64,000 nucleotides of DNA from Undibacterium sp. KW1 (GTDB taxonomy: Bacteria; Pseudomonadota; Gammaproteobacteria; Burkholderiales; Burkholderiaceae_D): positions 6,324,001 through 6,388,000 of the forward strand of contig NZ_AP018439.1 in assembly GCF_009937955.1 (NCBI RefSeq), read 5' to 3'. Each line of letters begins with the position of its first letter. The first letter of the stretch is position 1. Of this stretch, positions 1 through 7,680 are shown piece by piece. The position numbers and the translations under genes are program-made. A model generated the notes under the pieces. The model was given only the letters and a program-made list of their open reading frames with translations. It did not search any database and was not told the DNA's origin.

Positions 1-15
1 GGCAAAGTGCCGGTG

Positions 16-44
16 AAAAAACGCCCGGCTTACCCAGCCCGGGC
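16..44 (-). terminator. Intrinsic terminator-like hairpin, minus strand
   Basis: Read on the minus strand, GCCCGGGCT and AGCCGGGC form a GC-rich stem around a five-base loop, followed at once by GTTTTTT. There is no T-tract on the plus strand, so it should end leftward transcription. No minus-strand gene is visible between here and 459, so the transcript it ends is unknown. Confidence 0.5.
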
Positions 45-137
45 ACAATACTGGCTGCACTGAGCAATGCTGAAGTTGATGGCGATAAATATGATAGGGA
101 GCTGCCTGCAAGGCAGCGTGCCACTTTGTATTAAGCC

Positions 138-317
138 GGACTTACGCAAAACCGCCCCAGCTGCGTTGCAGCTCCTTGCCGTACTAAAGTACTGTCTTCG
201 TCGCTGACGGTGTAGTCGGGTTTCAGACAACATGTTGTCTGCCGACGAAATGAACCTCCCCTGCAAGGGAGGTTTCCTAAAAGTGATAACCTTGCTGGGA
301 CAATTTTGCGTAACTCC
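138..317 (-). repeat. Family A inverted-repeat element, copy 1 (MITE-like, 180 bp)
   Basis: This 180-bp element is repeated in opposite orientation at 11549-11728. Its ends are imperfect terminal inverted repeats: GGACTTACGCAAAACCGCCCC on the left and, read inward from the right, GGAGTTACGCAAAATTGTCCC. Inside are an 18-bp perfect palindrome (224-241), a 22-bp near-palindrome (253-274) and a GTAC-TAAA-GTAC hairpin. No transposase and no clear target duplication are seen. The small size, terminal repeats and lack of coding capacity resemble a MITE or REP-type element. It lies upstream of the TraB-like gene. The rest of 1-459 holds no gene that I can support. Confidence 0.75.
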
Positions 318-459
318 TTTCCAGTAATCGATTGAGTTTAAAATCGTGTTTATTAGTAGTGCGCAAGCTTTCTGGTATCCTGTGCCGCCTGGCGCAATAT
401 CGTCACCAGCTCAGAACCAGCTCAGGGCCAGACCAAATAATTACATGGAACTTATGATA

Positions 460-1365
460 ATGAAATTCAAGCCTACGCTTACTCAGTTAATGCTCAAATG
501 CCTGACCGCATGTGGGCTGGCGATTGCCGCCAGCAGTGCCTTTGCCCAGGCAGAGACGCCTGCCAAAGGTGTTTTCTGGGAAGTGAAATCCGACAAAAAT
601 ACCGCCTATCTGTTTGGTTCCATCCACCTAGCCAAAGCCAGTTTCTATCCCTTGCCAGAGGCTGTCGATGCCGCCTATAAGCAGGCCGACACTCTGGTCG
701 TGGAAGTTGATACGACTGATACCAAGGCAGCAGAGAAAGCAATGCCTTTCTTTACCTATGCAGCACCAGACAAACTGGAAAACCATATCAGGAAGAGCAC
801 CTTTGAAAGCCTGCAATCCATGGTCGGCCCGGCGGCTGCGCAGTTCCAGAGCCTGAAACCCACGATAGTCGCCACTGCACTGAGCATAGGCGTATTCAGG
901 CAGCAAGGCTATGACGCTTCCAAAGGGGTCGATCTGCATTATGTCTTGCGTGCCAAGCAGGACAAGAAAAATATCATCGAACTCGAAAGCACGGCATTTC
1001 AAGCCAGTGTGCTGGGTGGTCTCTCCGATGAAGATGCAGACGCCATGCTGGCACAAACCCTGGAGGGCTTGAAAAGTGGCGATACCCTGCGTGAAACTGC
1101 GGGCATGATCGCCGCCTGGAAAAGTGGCGATGCAGAAGGTCTGGCAAAAATCCTGCAAGAGGCAGCCAGCAAGGATGTCGGTTCGAAAAAACTCATGAAA
1201 TTATTGCTCGATGACCGCAATCAGGGCATGGCAAAAAAAATCCTGGGCTTGCTGGAAGAAGGCAAGAAACTCTTTATCGTGGTCGGCGCAGGGCATTTGT
1301 CAGGTGCCAACAGCATTATCGAATTGCTGGAAAAGCAGGGCCTGGAAGTGAAGCAGATCAAATAA
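460..1365 (+). CDS. TraB/GumN family protein, exported
   Basis: About 301 residues. Residues 1-30 are a signal peptide (basic start, hydrophobic core, ending SSAFAQ), so the protein is periplasmic or membrane-associated. The TraB/GumN family signature is visible as a GSIH motif near residues 53-56 and a VVGAGHL motif near residue 274, the two conserved glycine/histidine blocks of the erythromycin-esterase/TIKI-like fold proposed to bind metal and hydrolyse peptides. The open frame extends upstream to 346, but a GGAA about ten bases before 460 and the signal peptide favour the ATG at 460 (445 and 454 are alternatives). The precise substrate is unknown. A strong terminator follows. Confidence 0.85.
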   Translation: MKFKPTLTQLMLKCLTACGLAIAASSAFAQAETPAKGVFWEVKSDKNTAYLFGSIHLAKASFYPLPEAVDAAYKQADTLVVEVDTTDTKAAEKAMPFFTYAAPDKLENHIRKSTFESLQSMVGPAAAQFQSLKPTIVATALSIGVFRQQGYDASKGVDLHYVLRAKQDKKNIIELESTAFQASVLGGLSDEDADAMLAQTLEGLKSGDTLRETAGMIAAWKSGDAEGLAKILQEAASKDVGSKKLMKLLLDDRNQGMAKKILGLLEEGKKLFIVVGAGHLSGANSIIELLEKQGLEVKQIK

Positions 1366-1384
1366 ACTGCTACATCCAATTTGC

Positions 1385-1422
1385 AAAAGGCGCAGGGCGT
1401 GAGCTCTGCGCCTTTTGTTTTT
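1385..1422 (+). terminator. Rho-independent terminator
   Basis: An 11-bp perfect stem (AAAAGGCGCAG with CTGCGCCTTTT) is followed by GTTTTT, 20 bases after the stop of the TraB/GumN gene. The A-rich left arm gives a weaker T-run on the minus strand, so it may also serve the convergent protease gene. Confidence 0.85.
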
Positions 1423-1434
1423 ATAGGTGTGTTG

Positions 1435-2982
1435 TTAGCCCAGCCACAAATTATATTCTATGCCGTTTTGTATGGAGCCCAGCACCTGTGCCTTGTTCTC
1501 TGCACTTTCACAAAAGCTCGCGAGTGCACTGGCAGGAGTGCTGACGCCGGAACTGAGTTCCTTATTCCAGTAATCAAAGCCAGCCTGGTCAGGTGCCCTG
1601 TGCAATACATTCTGGTAAAAATTTGTAATCAGCGTCGTTGTGGACGGGGTTGCACCATACAGCTTTTGAAATTCCGGTGACTGGAAGAACCCGGCAGCCA
1701 CCGTCAGCAGGCTGGAACCCTTGTCCATGTCCGCTATCCAGTAACCCAGACCTGCCGCATCGGGTTTGCGGTCAAACGCTGCCTGATACAGCCGGTACAT
1801 CTGTCCGGCGACACCTTCAATATCAAATGCAATCATCTTGTCGTTCAGTTGCACTCTTTCCACATTCAAGATAGAGGTGATGTCGCTGCTTACCATGTTG
1901 CGCAAGCTGATGTCCGTCGCATTTTTCTGTATCGTGAAGTTGGCGCGGTTGTCCTTGATGACGAGCAGGTCAAAACCTGCACCCCCATCCACGGTATCAC
2001 CACCGCCATTGCTTTCAAACCTGTTGTTCGCGCTATTACCTGTCATGACATCGCTGAAACGTGTGCCAACCACGTTTTCAATGACTGTATCGAAGGCAAT
2101 CGACAAATTGTTTTGCGATACCGTATCGCTGGCCAGCCTGCCCACCGAGCTGCTGGAGCCGGGTGTGAGATTGATCGTCGCCGCAACCGTCAGGGCCGAT
2201 AAATTGATGGTATCCACGCCACCAGTATCGTTGATGATTTTGAGCAGTATGCCGTCGGCGTCAGTCAGATTATAGGTAGTTGCATCAGCGTTATAAGCCT
2301 TGCCGCCATACAGGTATTTCAGGGCGAGGTAATCAAACTTGCCAAAGAAATCCCTCTCCTGGCCTTGTGGTGCTTTCACATAAGACATCACAGTATTGGC
2401 TTCGCTGTCTTCTGCCGCCGCCAGGAAATTGTCTGCTGTGGTTGACGCTGGTTCACCCGCATTGTAGTTACCAGGATGCTTGAGTCCGATTGCGTGGCCT
2501 ATTTCATGTACCAGCGTGGCCCAGCTATTGGTGCCGGGAACGATATTACTGAGATTGTCGCTGACTTCATTATTGAGATAAATGTCGCCGCTGGCCTTGG
2601 TATCTGCAGTATCTGGGTAAGTCGCATAACCGGCACTGGTAGAACCCTGGGCATTATTGCCCAGCCTGATGAAACCATAGCTGCTGTTGGTATCCGTCAC
2701 CTCCTTGAAGGTGATGCCAAATTGCTGGGAAATCAAATCAAAGATTTTGCGGGTAGCGACTTTCTGTTCATCGGTGAAAGTGCTGAAACCCTTCTTGTCA
2801 GAGTCTTGCGCATAATCCGGGGCGGTACTCATGAAGCTGTAACTGACTTCAACTGCCGTGCCCACCGGGCTGCCATTATTCCAGCGCGCCGTCGCTGAAG
2901 GCAGCAGCACATCTATCCTGTAGTCGCCGCTGTAGGGATTGACGATGACGGTATTTACTTGTGTTGAGACGGTGCCAGCCAT
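1435..2982 (-). CDS. Serralysin-like M10 metalloprotease with RTX-type and DUF4214 repeats
   Basis: 515 residues. The zinc-binding consensus HEIGHAIGLKHP is at residues 159-170, followed by a Met-turn VMSY at 198-201, the pair that defines metzincins of the serralysin type. A glycine/aspartate-rich RTX-like stretch follows (about 310-345, only partly canonical). The C-terminal 130 residues contain two copies of the DUF4214 repeat (YRLYQAAFDRKPDAAGLGYW and FYQNVLHRAPDQAGFDYW). There is no signal peptide, as expected for type I secretion with a C-terminal signal. No ABC/MFP/TolC exporter lies in this window, so the exporter must be elsewhere. AAGGAA stands eight bases before the ATG. It probably digests extracellular protein; the DUF4214 role is not established. 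Confidence 0.9.
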   Translation of the reverse strand: MAGTVSTQVNTVIVNPYSGDYRIDVLLPSATARWNNGSPVGTAVEVSYSFMSTAPDYAQDSDKKGFSTFTDEQKVATRKIFDLISQQFGITFKEVTDTNSSYGFIRLGNNAQGSTSAGYATYPDTADTKASGDIYLNNEVSDNLSNIVPGTNSWATLVHEIGHAIGLKHPGNYNAGEPASTTADNFLAAAEDSEANTVMSYVKAPQGQERDFFGKFDYLALKYLYGGKAYNADATTYNLTDADGILLKIINDTGGVDTINLSALTVAATINLTPGSSSSVGRLASDTVSQNNLSIAFDTVIENVVGTRFSDVMTGNSANNRFESNGGGDTVDGGAGFDLLVIKDNRANFTIQKNATDISLRNMVSSDITSILNVERVQLNDKMIAFDIEGVAGQMYRLYQAAFDRKPDAAGLGYWIADMDKGSSLLTVAAGFFQSPEFQKLYGATPSTTTLITNFYQNVLHRAPDQAGFDYWNKELSSGVSTPASALASFCESAENKAQVLGSIQNGIEYNLWLG

Positions 2983-3659
2983 GATGTTATTCCTTATAGT
3001 TGGGATAAAAAATCATCGTTGCGGTCAGGTCGTGCACCTTTTTCTCACTGTGACCTGGTGCCAAAATCTGGGTAAGTCTGGAGTCTGCAGCTTTGAGCAG
3101 GCGTCGCCTGACGCCACTATGCAGAATAGTTCAACGACCTGAAAATGAAAGCGCAAAGGATGTTAAAAAAAGTGACTTTATCGCATCAGCGTAAGTGCTT
3201 CGTAAGAGCAGTTTTTTGAAGAAAAGGGAAAATAAATACTACAGCGCGCGAGAAGTCTGTACAACATCCAGCCGGGTATAAAAAATGAAAAAAGTGAGGA
3301 AAATGTGTATCTGTTACAAAAAATATGAAAAATATTTTACTGGGATCAAATAAATTTATTTGCACCAGCATGAAGAGAAAACGCAATATTGGCGGGCTTT
3401 TCGGCAGAATTTGCACAAGCGTGGAGAATTTCGGTAGCAAATCAAACCAGCTTGCTGCACTAAATAAATGCGTCATGAGCATTATGTTTTTTGGAAATAA
3501 TGCCTATACGAATTATTGATTTTTTAGCGAAGTGCTGGCGACGTATATTGCATCCATCTGCCCATGATCAGCTCAATTCAGCGATGCACACATCGTAGTG
3601 AAAACGCAGCAAATATCATGATGCAGTTGCAAATTCATTCATAACCTGAGGAGTTTATT
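2983..3659. other. AT-rich intergenic region without a supportable gene
   Basis: This stretch separates divergent genes and must hold the promoters of the protease (minus) and the TonB-C protein (plus). Short open frames here (for example 3186-3482 minus) have no recognisable domain and no good ribosome binding site. A perfect 16-bp palindrome, CAAATAAATTTATTTG, at 3347-3362 could be an operator. Confidence 0.5.
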
Positions 3660-3998
3660 ATGTCCCCACATTTCCGCCTGTATGCCTTCGTCACTACCCT
3701 GGCTTTTGCCCTGGTCACCTTGCCTGCCTTTGCCATGGAAGCCAATGAGGCGTTTGCCGCATCTGGTTGCGAGGCACCGAGCTACGATCAACGTGCATTG
3801 AATGATGAAGAGCAGGGCCTGGTCAAGCTCAACTACCTGCTCAACGACAAGGGTGCTGTGATCGATGCAAAAATTATTGACTCCAGCGGTTTTCGCAAAC
3901 TCGACAAGGCATCCTTGCGTGCGCTGAAGGCATGCCGCTTCCAGGTCGGTGCAACACCAGGCTGGAACACCCTGGCATTCGCCTGGACGCTGAAATAA
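3660..3998 (+). CDS. Small periplasmic protein with a stand-alone TonB C-terminal domain
   Basis: 112 residues. A signal peptide (about 1-24, ending LPAFA) is followed directly by a single TonB C-terminal-like domain: a cysteine plus proline start (CEAPSY), an AALNDEEQG-type turn, the VIDAKIIDSSGFRKLDKAS strand-helix, and a second cysteine at ALKACRF. True TonB has an N-terminal membrane anchor and a proline-rich spacer; both are missing, so this cannot transduce energy on its own. The two cysteines could form a disulfide. A paralogue with the same layout lies at 36271-36615. TGAGGAG eight bases upstream fixes the ATG. Function unknown. Confidence 0.8.
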   Translation: MSPHFRLYAFVTTLAFALVTLPAFAMEANEAFAASGCEAPSYDQRALNDEEQGLVKLNYLLNDKGAVIDAKIIDSSGFRKLDKASLRALKACRFQVGATPGWNTLAFAWTLK

Positions 3999-4143
3999 TT
4001 GCATTCATTGCCTGAGAGCTTGCGCAGGGCTTCATTGCTTCATTGGCTTGCGCAAGCGTACCCTTGCTGTTGATGAAATCAGTTGCGGGTATTTGTGTCA
4101 GAATGCTGTTTCAGCCTCATGGCATGGAAACGAATACAGCAAA

Positions 4144-4560
4144 ATGATGTTAAATGACAAGCAGCAATCTGATCTGGCGCAAGATTTGCCAGAGCATCCG
4201 TGGGTATCTCTTGAAACTGCACTGGATGTTGACGCCTGGATGGATTTGCAGCACCGCGAATTACAGCAGGCCTTGGGTGACAAGCCAACTACTGGCCAAG
4301 GCATCTGCCTGACGCTGCTACATGGCGGCGAACTCTACCTGCATACCAATTCTGACGGCGATGTCATGCTGGATCTGACAGAAGAAGCACAATGGATAAC
4401 GCCGGTGCTGACAGCCGTGACCCGCAGTACGCCACCGAATGGACAAGTCTGGGGTTTGCCAGGACATGTACTGATACAACTGATATTGGGTTTGAATAGC
4501 CTGATCTCCAGCAGCCGTCTGGTATTACGCCATCAATACAAGGGTGCCCGCATAGCCTGA
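4144..4560 (+). CDS. Hypothetical protein
   Basis: 138 residues from the ATG at 4144; the frame is open back to a TTG at 4048, but those extra codons do not look like protein of this family and contain an inverted repeat (GCTTGCGCAAGC). The protein is acidic and without a signal peptide or membrane segment, so probably cytoplasmic. I recognise no domain. The C-terminal half (LLHGGELYLHTNSDGDVML and following) looks like a small alpha/beta fold. It follows the TonB-C gene by about 145 bases and is convergent with the binding-protein gene. The start is uncertain because only a weak GGAAA precedes it. Confidence 0.55.
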   Translation: MMLNDKQQSDLAQDLPEHPWVSLETALDVDAWMDLQHRELQQALGDKPTTGQGICLTLLHGGELYLHTNSDGDVMLDLTEEAQWITPVLTAVTRSTPPNGQVWGLPGHVLIQLILGLNSLISSSRLVLRHQYKGARIA

Positions 4561-4590
4561 GAGCACCCACTTCTGCACTCATCTCCGCAC

Positions 4591-5385
4591 TCACCTTGGT
4601 GTATAAATACGTGCCAGTTCACCACTCTGGCGACCCTGCATGATGGCCTTGTCGATTTTTTGCAGCAGGCTGGCGTTACCATCAGCTCGCATGGCAATAT
4701 GGATATCTACCGATGACACTGGTCTCGGCAATATGCAAAACAACTTGCCGTTTTCTTTGCTGTTTATTTTTTTGTCACCATATTCTGCCGCGTATTGCTG
4801 GTTGATATGGTTTTCCAGCCTGCCTATATTGCCACTTGCGCTATACAGCAAGAAGGCATCCATGCGGTGCATGCTCAGTTTCCTGAAACGCCCCAGGTTA
4901 TTGCTGGTGTCATCCTCGACCTTGAACAAGTCATTGCTGAGGCGGTCAAATTCTTCTCCATAGCTGGTGCCACGTACTATGCCTATGGTCTTGCCTTTCA
5001 GGTCGTTGATAGAATTAAAAGTAAACCTGGCATTGCAGAGTGTCACCAGCAGCGCCTGGTCGCTAAAGATGGGCGCGCTGAACTTGAAGTTGCGCTGGCG
5101 TTCACGGGTTTTGGACATACCAAAGATCAGGCCTTCACCCATTGCCGCATTTTCCACTGCTCTTTTCCAGGGGTAGCGCCGCACTTCAAATTTGAGCCTG
5201 GTATGTTGCTCAAGGTAGCGCAGCAATTCCACAACCTCTGCAGAAAGCGGAATGACATTGCCTTTGCCATCCAGTTCTTCGCTCATCAATAACACCACGC
5301 CAGACTTTGTTTGTGCATGTGCCACACTGAGCCAGCCAGAGCAAACCAGCAAGAGGCAACACAATAAGCGTGTATAACTTGGCAT
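4591..5385 (-). CDS. Periplasmic solute-binding protein, family 3 (orphan)
   Basis: 264 residues. Signal peptide about 1-24 ending VAHAQ. The mature part matches the bacterial extracellular solute-binding family 3 fold: an RRYPWKRAVENAAMGEG segment after the first lobe, then LKGKTIGIVRGTSYGEEF, typical of the hinge crossing in this family. It resembles the many betaproteobacterial stand-alone members found without an ABC permease, and no transporter genes are adjacent. The ligand cannot be named; amino acids or small organic acids are usual. The ribosome binding site is weak. Confidence 0.75.
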   Translation of the reverse strand: MPSYTRLLCCLLLVCSGWLSVAHAQTKSGVVLLMSEELDGKGNVIPLSAEVVELLRYLEQHTRLKFEVRRYPWKRAVENAAMGEGLIFGMSKTRERQRNFKFSAPIFSDQALLVTLCNARFTFNSINDLKGKTIGIVRGTSYGEEFDRLSNDLFKVEDDTSNNLGRFRKLSMHRMDAFLLYSASGNIGRLENHINQQYAAEYGDKKINSKENGKLFCILPRPVSSVDIHIAMRADGNASLLQKIDKAIMQGRQSGELARIYTPR

Positions 5386-5521
5386 GATCGACAGGGCTTT
5401 AAAGCATACGCTTTATCTTAGCGCAAATTATCTGCTTTGACTGTTGGCGGCTGTGCGCAAAAGCCGGTCGGGAGTGTAAAGCTTGTTAAATATGGCAAAT
5501 CATTGTTGCGCCTCCAAAAAC

Positions 5522-5556
5522 AAAAAAAGGGTCCATGCCATGCATGAACCCCTTTT
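5522..5556 (-). terminator. Rho-independent terminator
   Basis: On the minus strand AAAGGGGTTCATGC pairs with GCATGGACCCTTT around a short loop, with T7 continuing. It lies 20 bases after the stop of the DUF2807 lipoprotein gene. Confidence 0.8.
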
Positions 5557-5574
5557 GAACTCAGGTCAGTTTGT

Positions 5575-6774
5575 TTAATTCGCTACGCCATTCCTGTCTA
5601 TCTTGACGATGCGTGAGCCACCTGCTTTCTTGACATTCACTTCAGCCTCGCCTGGGCCGGTGACCTTGATACTGGCACTGTCGAGCAATAAATCACGGGC
5701 ATGCAAGTCACCACTGCCAGTCAGTCTGGCGCTCAGGCTTTTGGCTGTGCCTTTCAGGCGGGTTTCACCCGGGCCGTTCATCATGACTTCCAGCGCGGCT
5801 TCCGATTGCAATTCCACATCAAAATCACCAGAACCGGAATTTTCCAGCTTGAATATGCCTGTAATGCCGCGATAACTCTGGTTCGACGGACCATTGTTGA
5901 TGATCTGTAAATCCCTGATTTTCAAATGATCTGCATTGACATCGCCAGAGCCGCTGCTGGTCAGGGTCAGGACAGTAATCTCACCACTCAGACTCAGCTC
6001 ACCCGGGCCATTGCTGCGTATGCTGGCCTGTTCTGCCCTGATGTCCTCGATCTGGATATCGCCAGAGCCAGACATGTCCAGTTCCAGCGCCTTGATCGTT
6101 CCTCCCAGTTTCACGTCAGCAGAACCATGCTGCACGAGCTTGACGGGAACAGATTGCAGATTATCAACACTTAAGCCGCCGCTGCCGTTGATGCTGGCAT
6201 CCAGTGACTGGCTCACAATATTCATGTGCGTATCACCAGAACCATGGAATTCGACCTCAGCCTTGCCGGCCTGCAGTTGCTGCAAATCCATGTCGCCACT
6301 GCCGTTGGACATCAATTTCAGGGCATTCACCTTGCCGGTGATCTTCAGGTCGCCGGAGCCGTTCAGGTTCACGGCCAGGCTGTCTGCCTGCAGGTCACGT
6401 ACCTCTATATCACCGCTGCCATTATTATTGATACGGTTCAGGCCACTGGCAGTGACCCTGATCGTGCCGGGTCGGTTGGTCCAGGTAAAACTATAGGATT
6501 TACGCTTGCTGCGTATGATCAGGACCTTGTTTTCCACCACGGTTTCAATTTCCGGCACCAGATTGTCGTCACCGCTGACTTCCAGCGACGGGGTAGAACC
6601 ATTTGTGACCACCACATCAAAAAAACCGGAATTTTCTATGGCGCTGAACTCAGTCACCGCACGCTTCTCGGTAAGCTGTTTGCCACTACCCTTGATGGCA
6701 TCGCCATTGACCCTGACTTCGCAGCCGCCGAGCAAGACTGTCAACAGCGCCAGACATCCTAAAGATTTGATCAT
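5575..6774 (-). CDS. DUF2807 (GIN-domain) lipoprotein with an expanded beta-helix repeat
   Basis: 399 residues. The N-terminus is a lipoprotein signal with lipobox LLGGC (Cys18). Residues about 40-120 start like a normal GIN/DUF2807 domain (AIENSGFFDVVVTNG, SGLNRINNNGSGDIEV). After that a unit of about 20 residues with a conserved turn is repeated some twelve times, reading GSGD in most units and GPGE, GPSN or GSAD in others, with an alternating hydrophobic strand between turns. This predicts a long right-handed beta-helix. Typical DUF2807 proteins are 200-250 residues, so this one has grown by repeat gain. It is probably outer-membrane anchored and periplasm- or surface-facing; its role is unknown. 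Confidence 0.85.
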   Translation of the reverse strand: MIKSLGCLALLTVLLGGCEVRVNGDAIKGSGKQLTEKRAVTEFSAIENSGFFDVVVTNGSTPSLEVSGDDNLVPEIETVVENKVLIIRSKRKSYSFTWTNRPGTIRVTASGLNRINNNGSGDIEVRDLQADSLAVNLNGSGDLKITGKVNALKLMSNGSGDMDLQQLQAGKAEVEFHGSGDTHMNIVSQSLDASINGSGGLSVDNLQSVPVKLVQHGSADVKLGGTIKALELDMSGSGDIQIEDIRAEQASIRSNGPGELSLSGEITVLTLTSSGSGDVNADHLKIRDLQIINNGPSNQSYRGITGIFKLENSGSGDFDVELQSEAALEVMMNGPGETRLKGTAKSLSARLTGSGDLHARDLLLDSASIKVTGPGEAEVNVKKAGGSRIVKIDRNGVAN

Positions 6775-6967
6775 GATATCGTTTTGTAATAAGAGTTATT
6801 GGATGCTTCTAGTGTAATGTTGTTTTGTATGGAGATCACAAGGCAAAAAGACAGAATGCAAATTCTGTGTGACCAAGCGTAAATTTGCCGGATAAACCGC
6901 AGGGCTTTGATTATTATGGCGATATACACTAAGCTGGTTTTTATTTTATCAATCCTGAAATCATAGA

Positions 6968-7621
6968 ATGACGTTAACGCGCCGCCAATTACTAAAGAAT
7001 GGGCTCTTGCTCGGCAGTACCGCATTAGCTGGTCCGCATGCCATCCTGCATGCGGCTGACATTACCAACGCTGGCACTGAAAAACATGCGCAACCAACTC
7101 CACCGCCTGATCTGTTTGACTCACAGGCGCTGGACATAGAATTCTGGGTCAAGCCCCGCACCATGGACCTGATACGCCCTGCCACAGGCGAGCGCAGCAA
7201 GATACTGTACTGGAAAGACGGCGAAGTGCTGGAATCCGCCTACCAGCAACTGTGCCACATCCTGCGCGACGTCAATGGCAAGGAGACTGCACCCATAGAC
7301 CCCAAACTGCTGGAAACCCTGTGGGCCACCCAGGCTTATATCGCCCGTTTTGGCATGACCAGACCGCTGGAAATCCTGTCTGGCTACCGTACCCAGGCTT
7401 CGAATACCCGTCTCATAGAGCAAGGCGTGCCCGCAGCCCGCAAATCCCTGCACATGGAAGGCAAGGCCGCCGACATCCGCATCCCCCAGCTACATGAAGA
7501 AATCCTGGGTGAACTGATACAAAGCTTCCGCCAGGGCGGCGTCGGCTTTTATTACCGCCAGACCGCCCAGGGTGGCTGGATACATACTGACACTGGCCTG
7601 CAAAGAAGCTGGAAGGGCTGA
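6968..7621 (+). CDS. DUF882/M15-type murein endopeptidase, Tat-exported (YcbK/MepK-like)
   Basis: 217 residues. The start TRRQLLKNG plus a hydrophobic run is a twin-arginine signal, as in YcbK of E. coli. The body is the DUF882 (peptidase M15 superfamily) fold: SGYRT at 138-142, zinc ligands His162 and Asp169 in LHMEGKAADIR, and His206 in WIHTDTG. These are the metal site of LAS peptidases that cut peptidoglycan cross-links, so a periplasmic cell-wall endopeptidase is the likely role. It is transcribed divergently from the DUF2807 gene. The ribosome binding site is weak. Confidence 0.85.
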   Translation: MTLTRRQLLKNGLLLGSTALAGPHAILHAADITNAGTEKHAQPTPPPDLFDSQALDIEFWVKPRTMDLIRPATGERSKILYWKDGEVLESAYQQLCHILRDVNGKETAPIDPKLLETLWATQAYIARFGMTRPLEILSGYRTQASNTRLIEQGVPAARKSLHMEGKAADIRIPQLHEEILGELIQSFRQGGVGFYYRQTAQGGWIHTDTGLQRSWKG

Positions 7622-7636
7622 GCTGCCATCCTTCTG

Positions 7637-7667
7637 TCAAACCGGAAATCTGGCATTTCCGGTTTGA
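7637..7667. other. Perfect 13-bp stem-loop between convergent genes
   Basis: TCAAACCGGAAAT and ATTTCCGGTTTGA form a perfect 13-bp stem with a five-base loop. No T-tract follows on either strand, so it is not a standard intrinsic terminator. Its place between the stops of two convergent genes suggests a bidirectional transcript end or 3' stabiliser. Confidence 0.6.
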
Positions 7668-7680
7668 TGAAAAAACAAAA

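Noticed and set aside
3186..3482. A 98-codon minus-strand frame in the intergenic region
   Set aside because: Low complexity (Phe/Leu/Ser-rich) from AT-rich DNA, no ribosome binding site, no recognisable homology.
6226..6762. Plus-strand frames opposite the DUF2807 repeat gene
   Set aside because: They arise from the periodic codon pattern of the repeat; the minus-strand product has a lipobox and coherent repeats.
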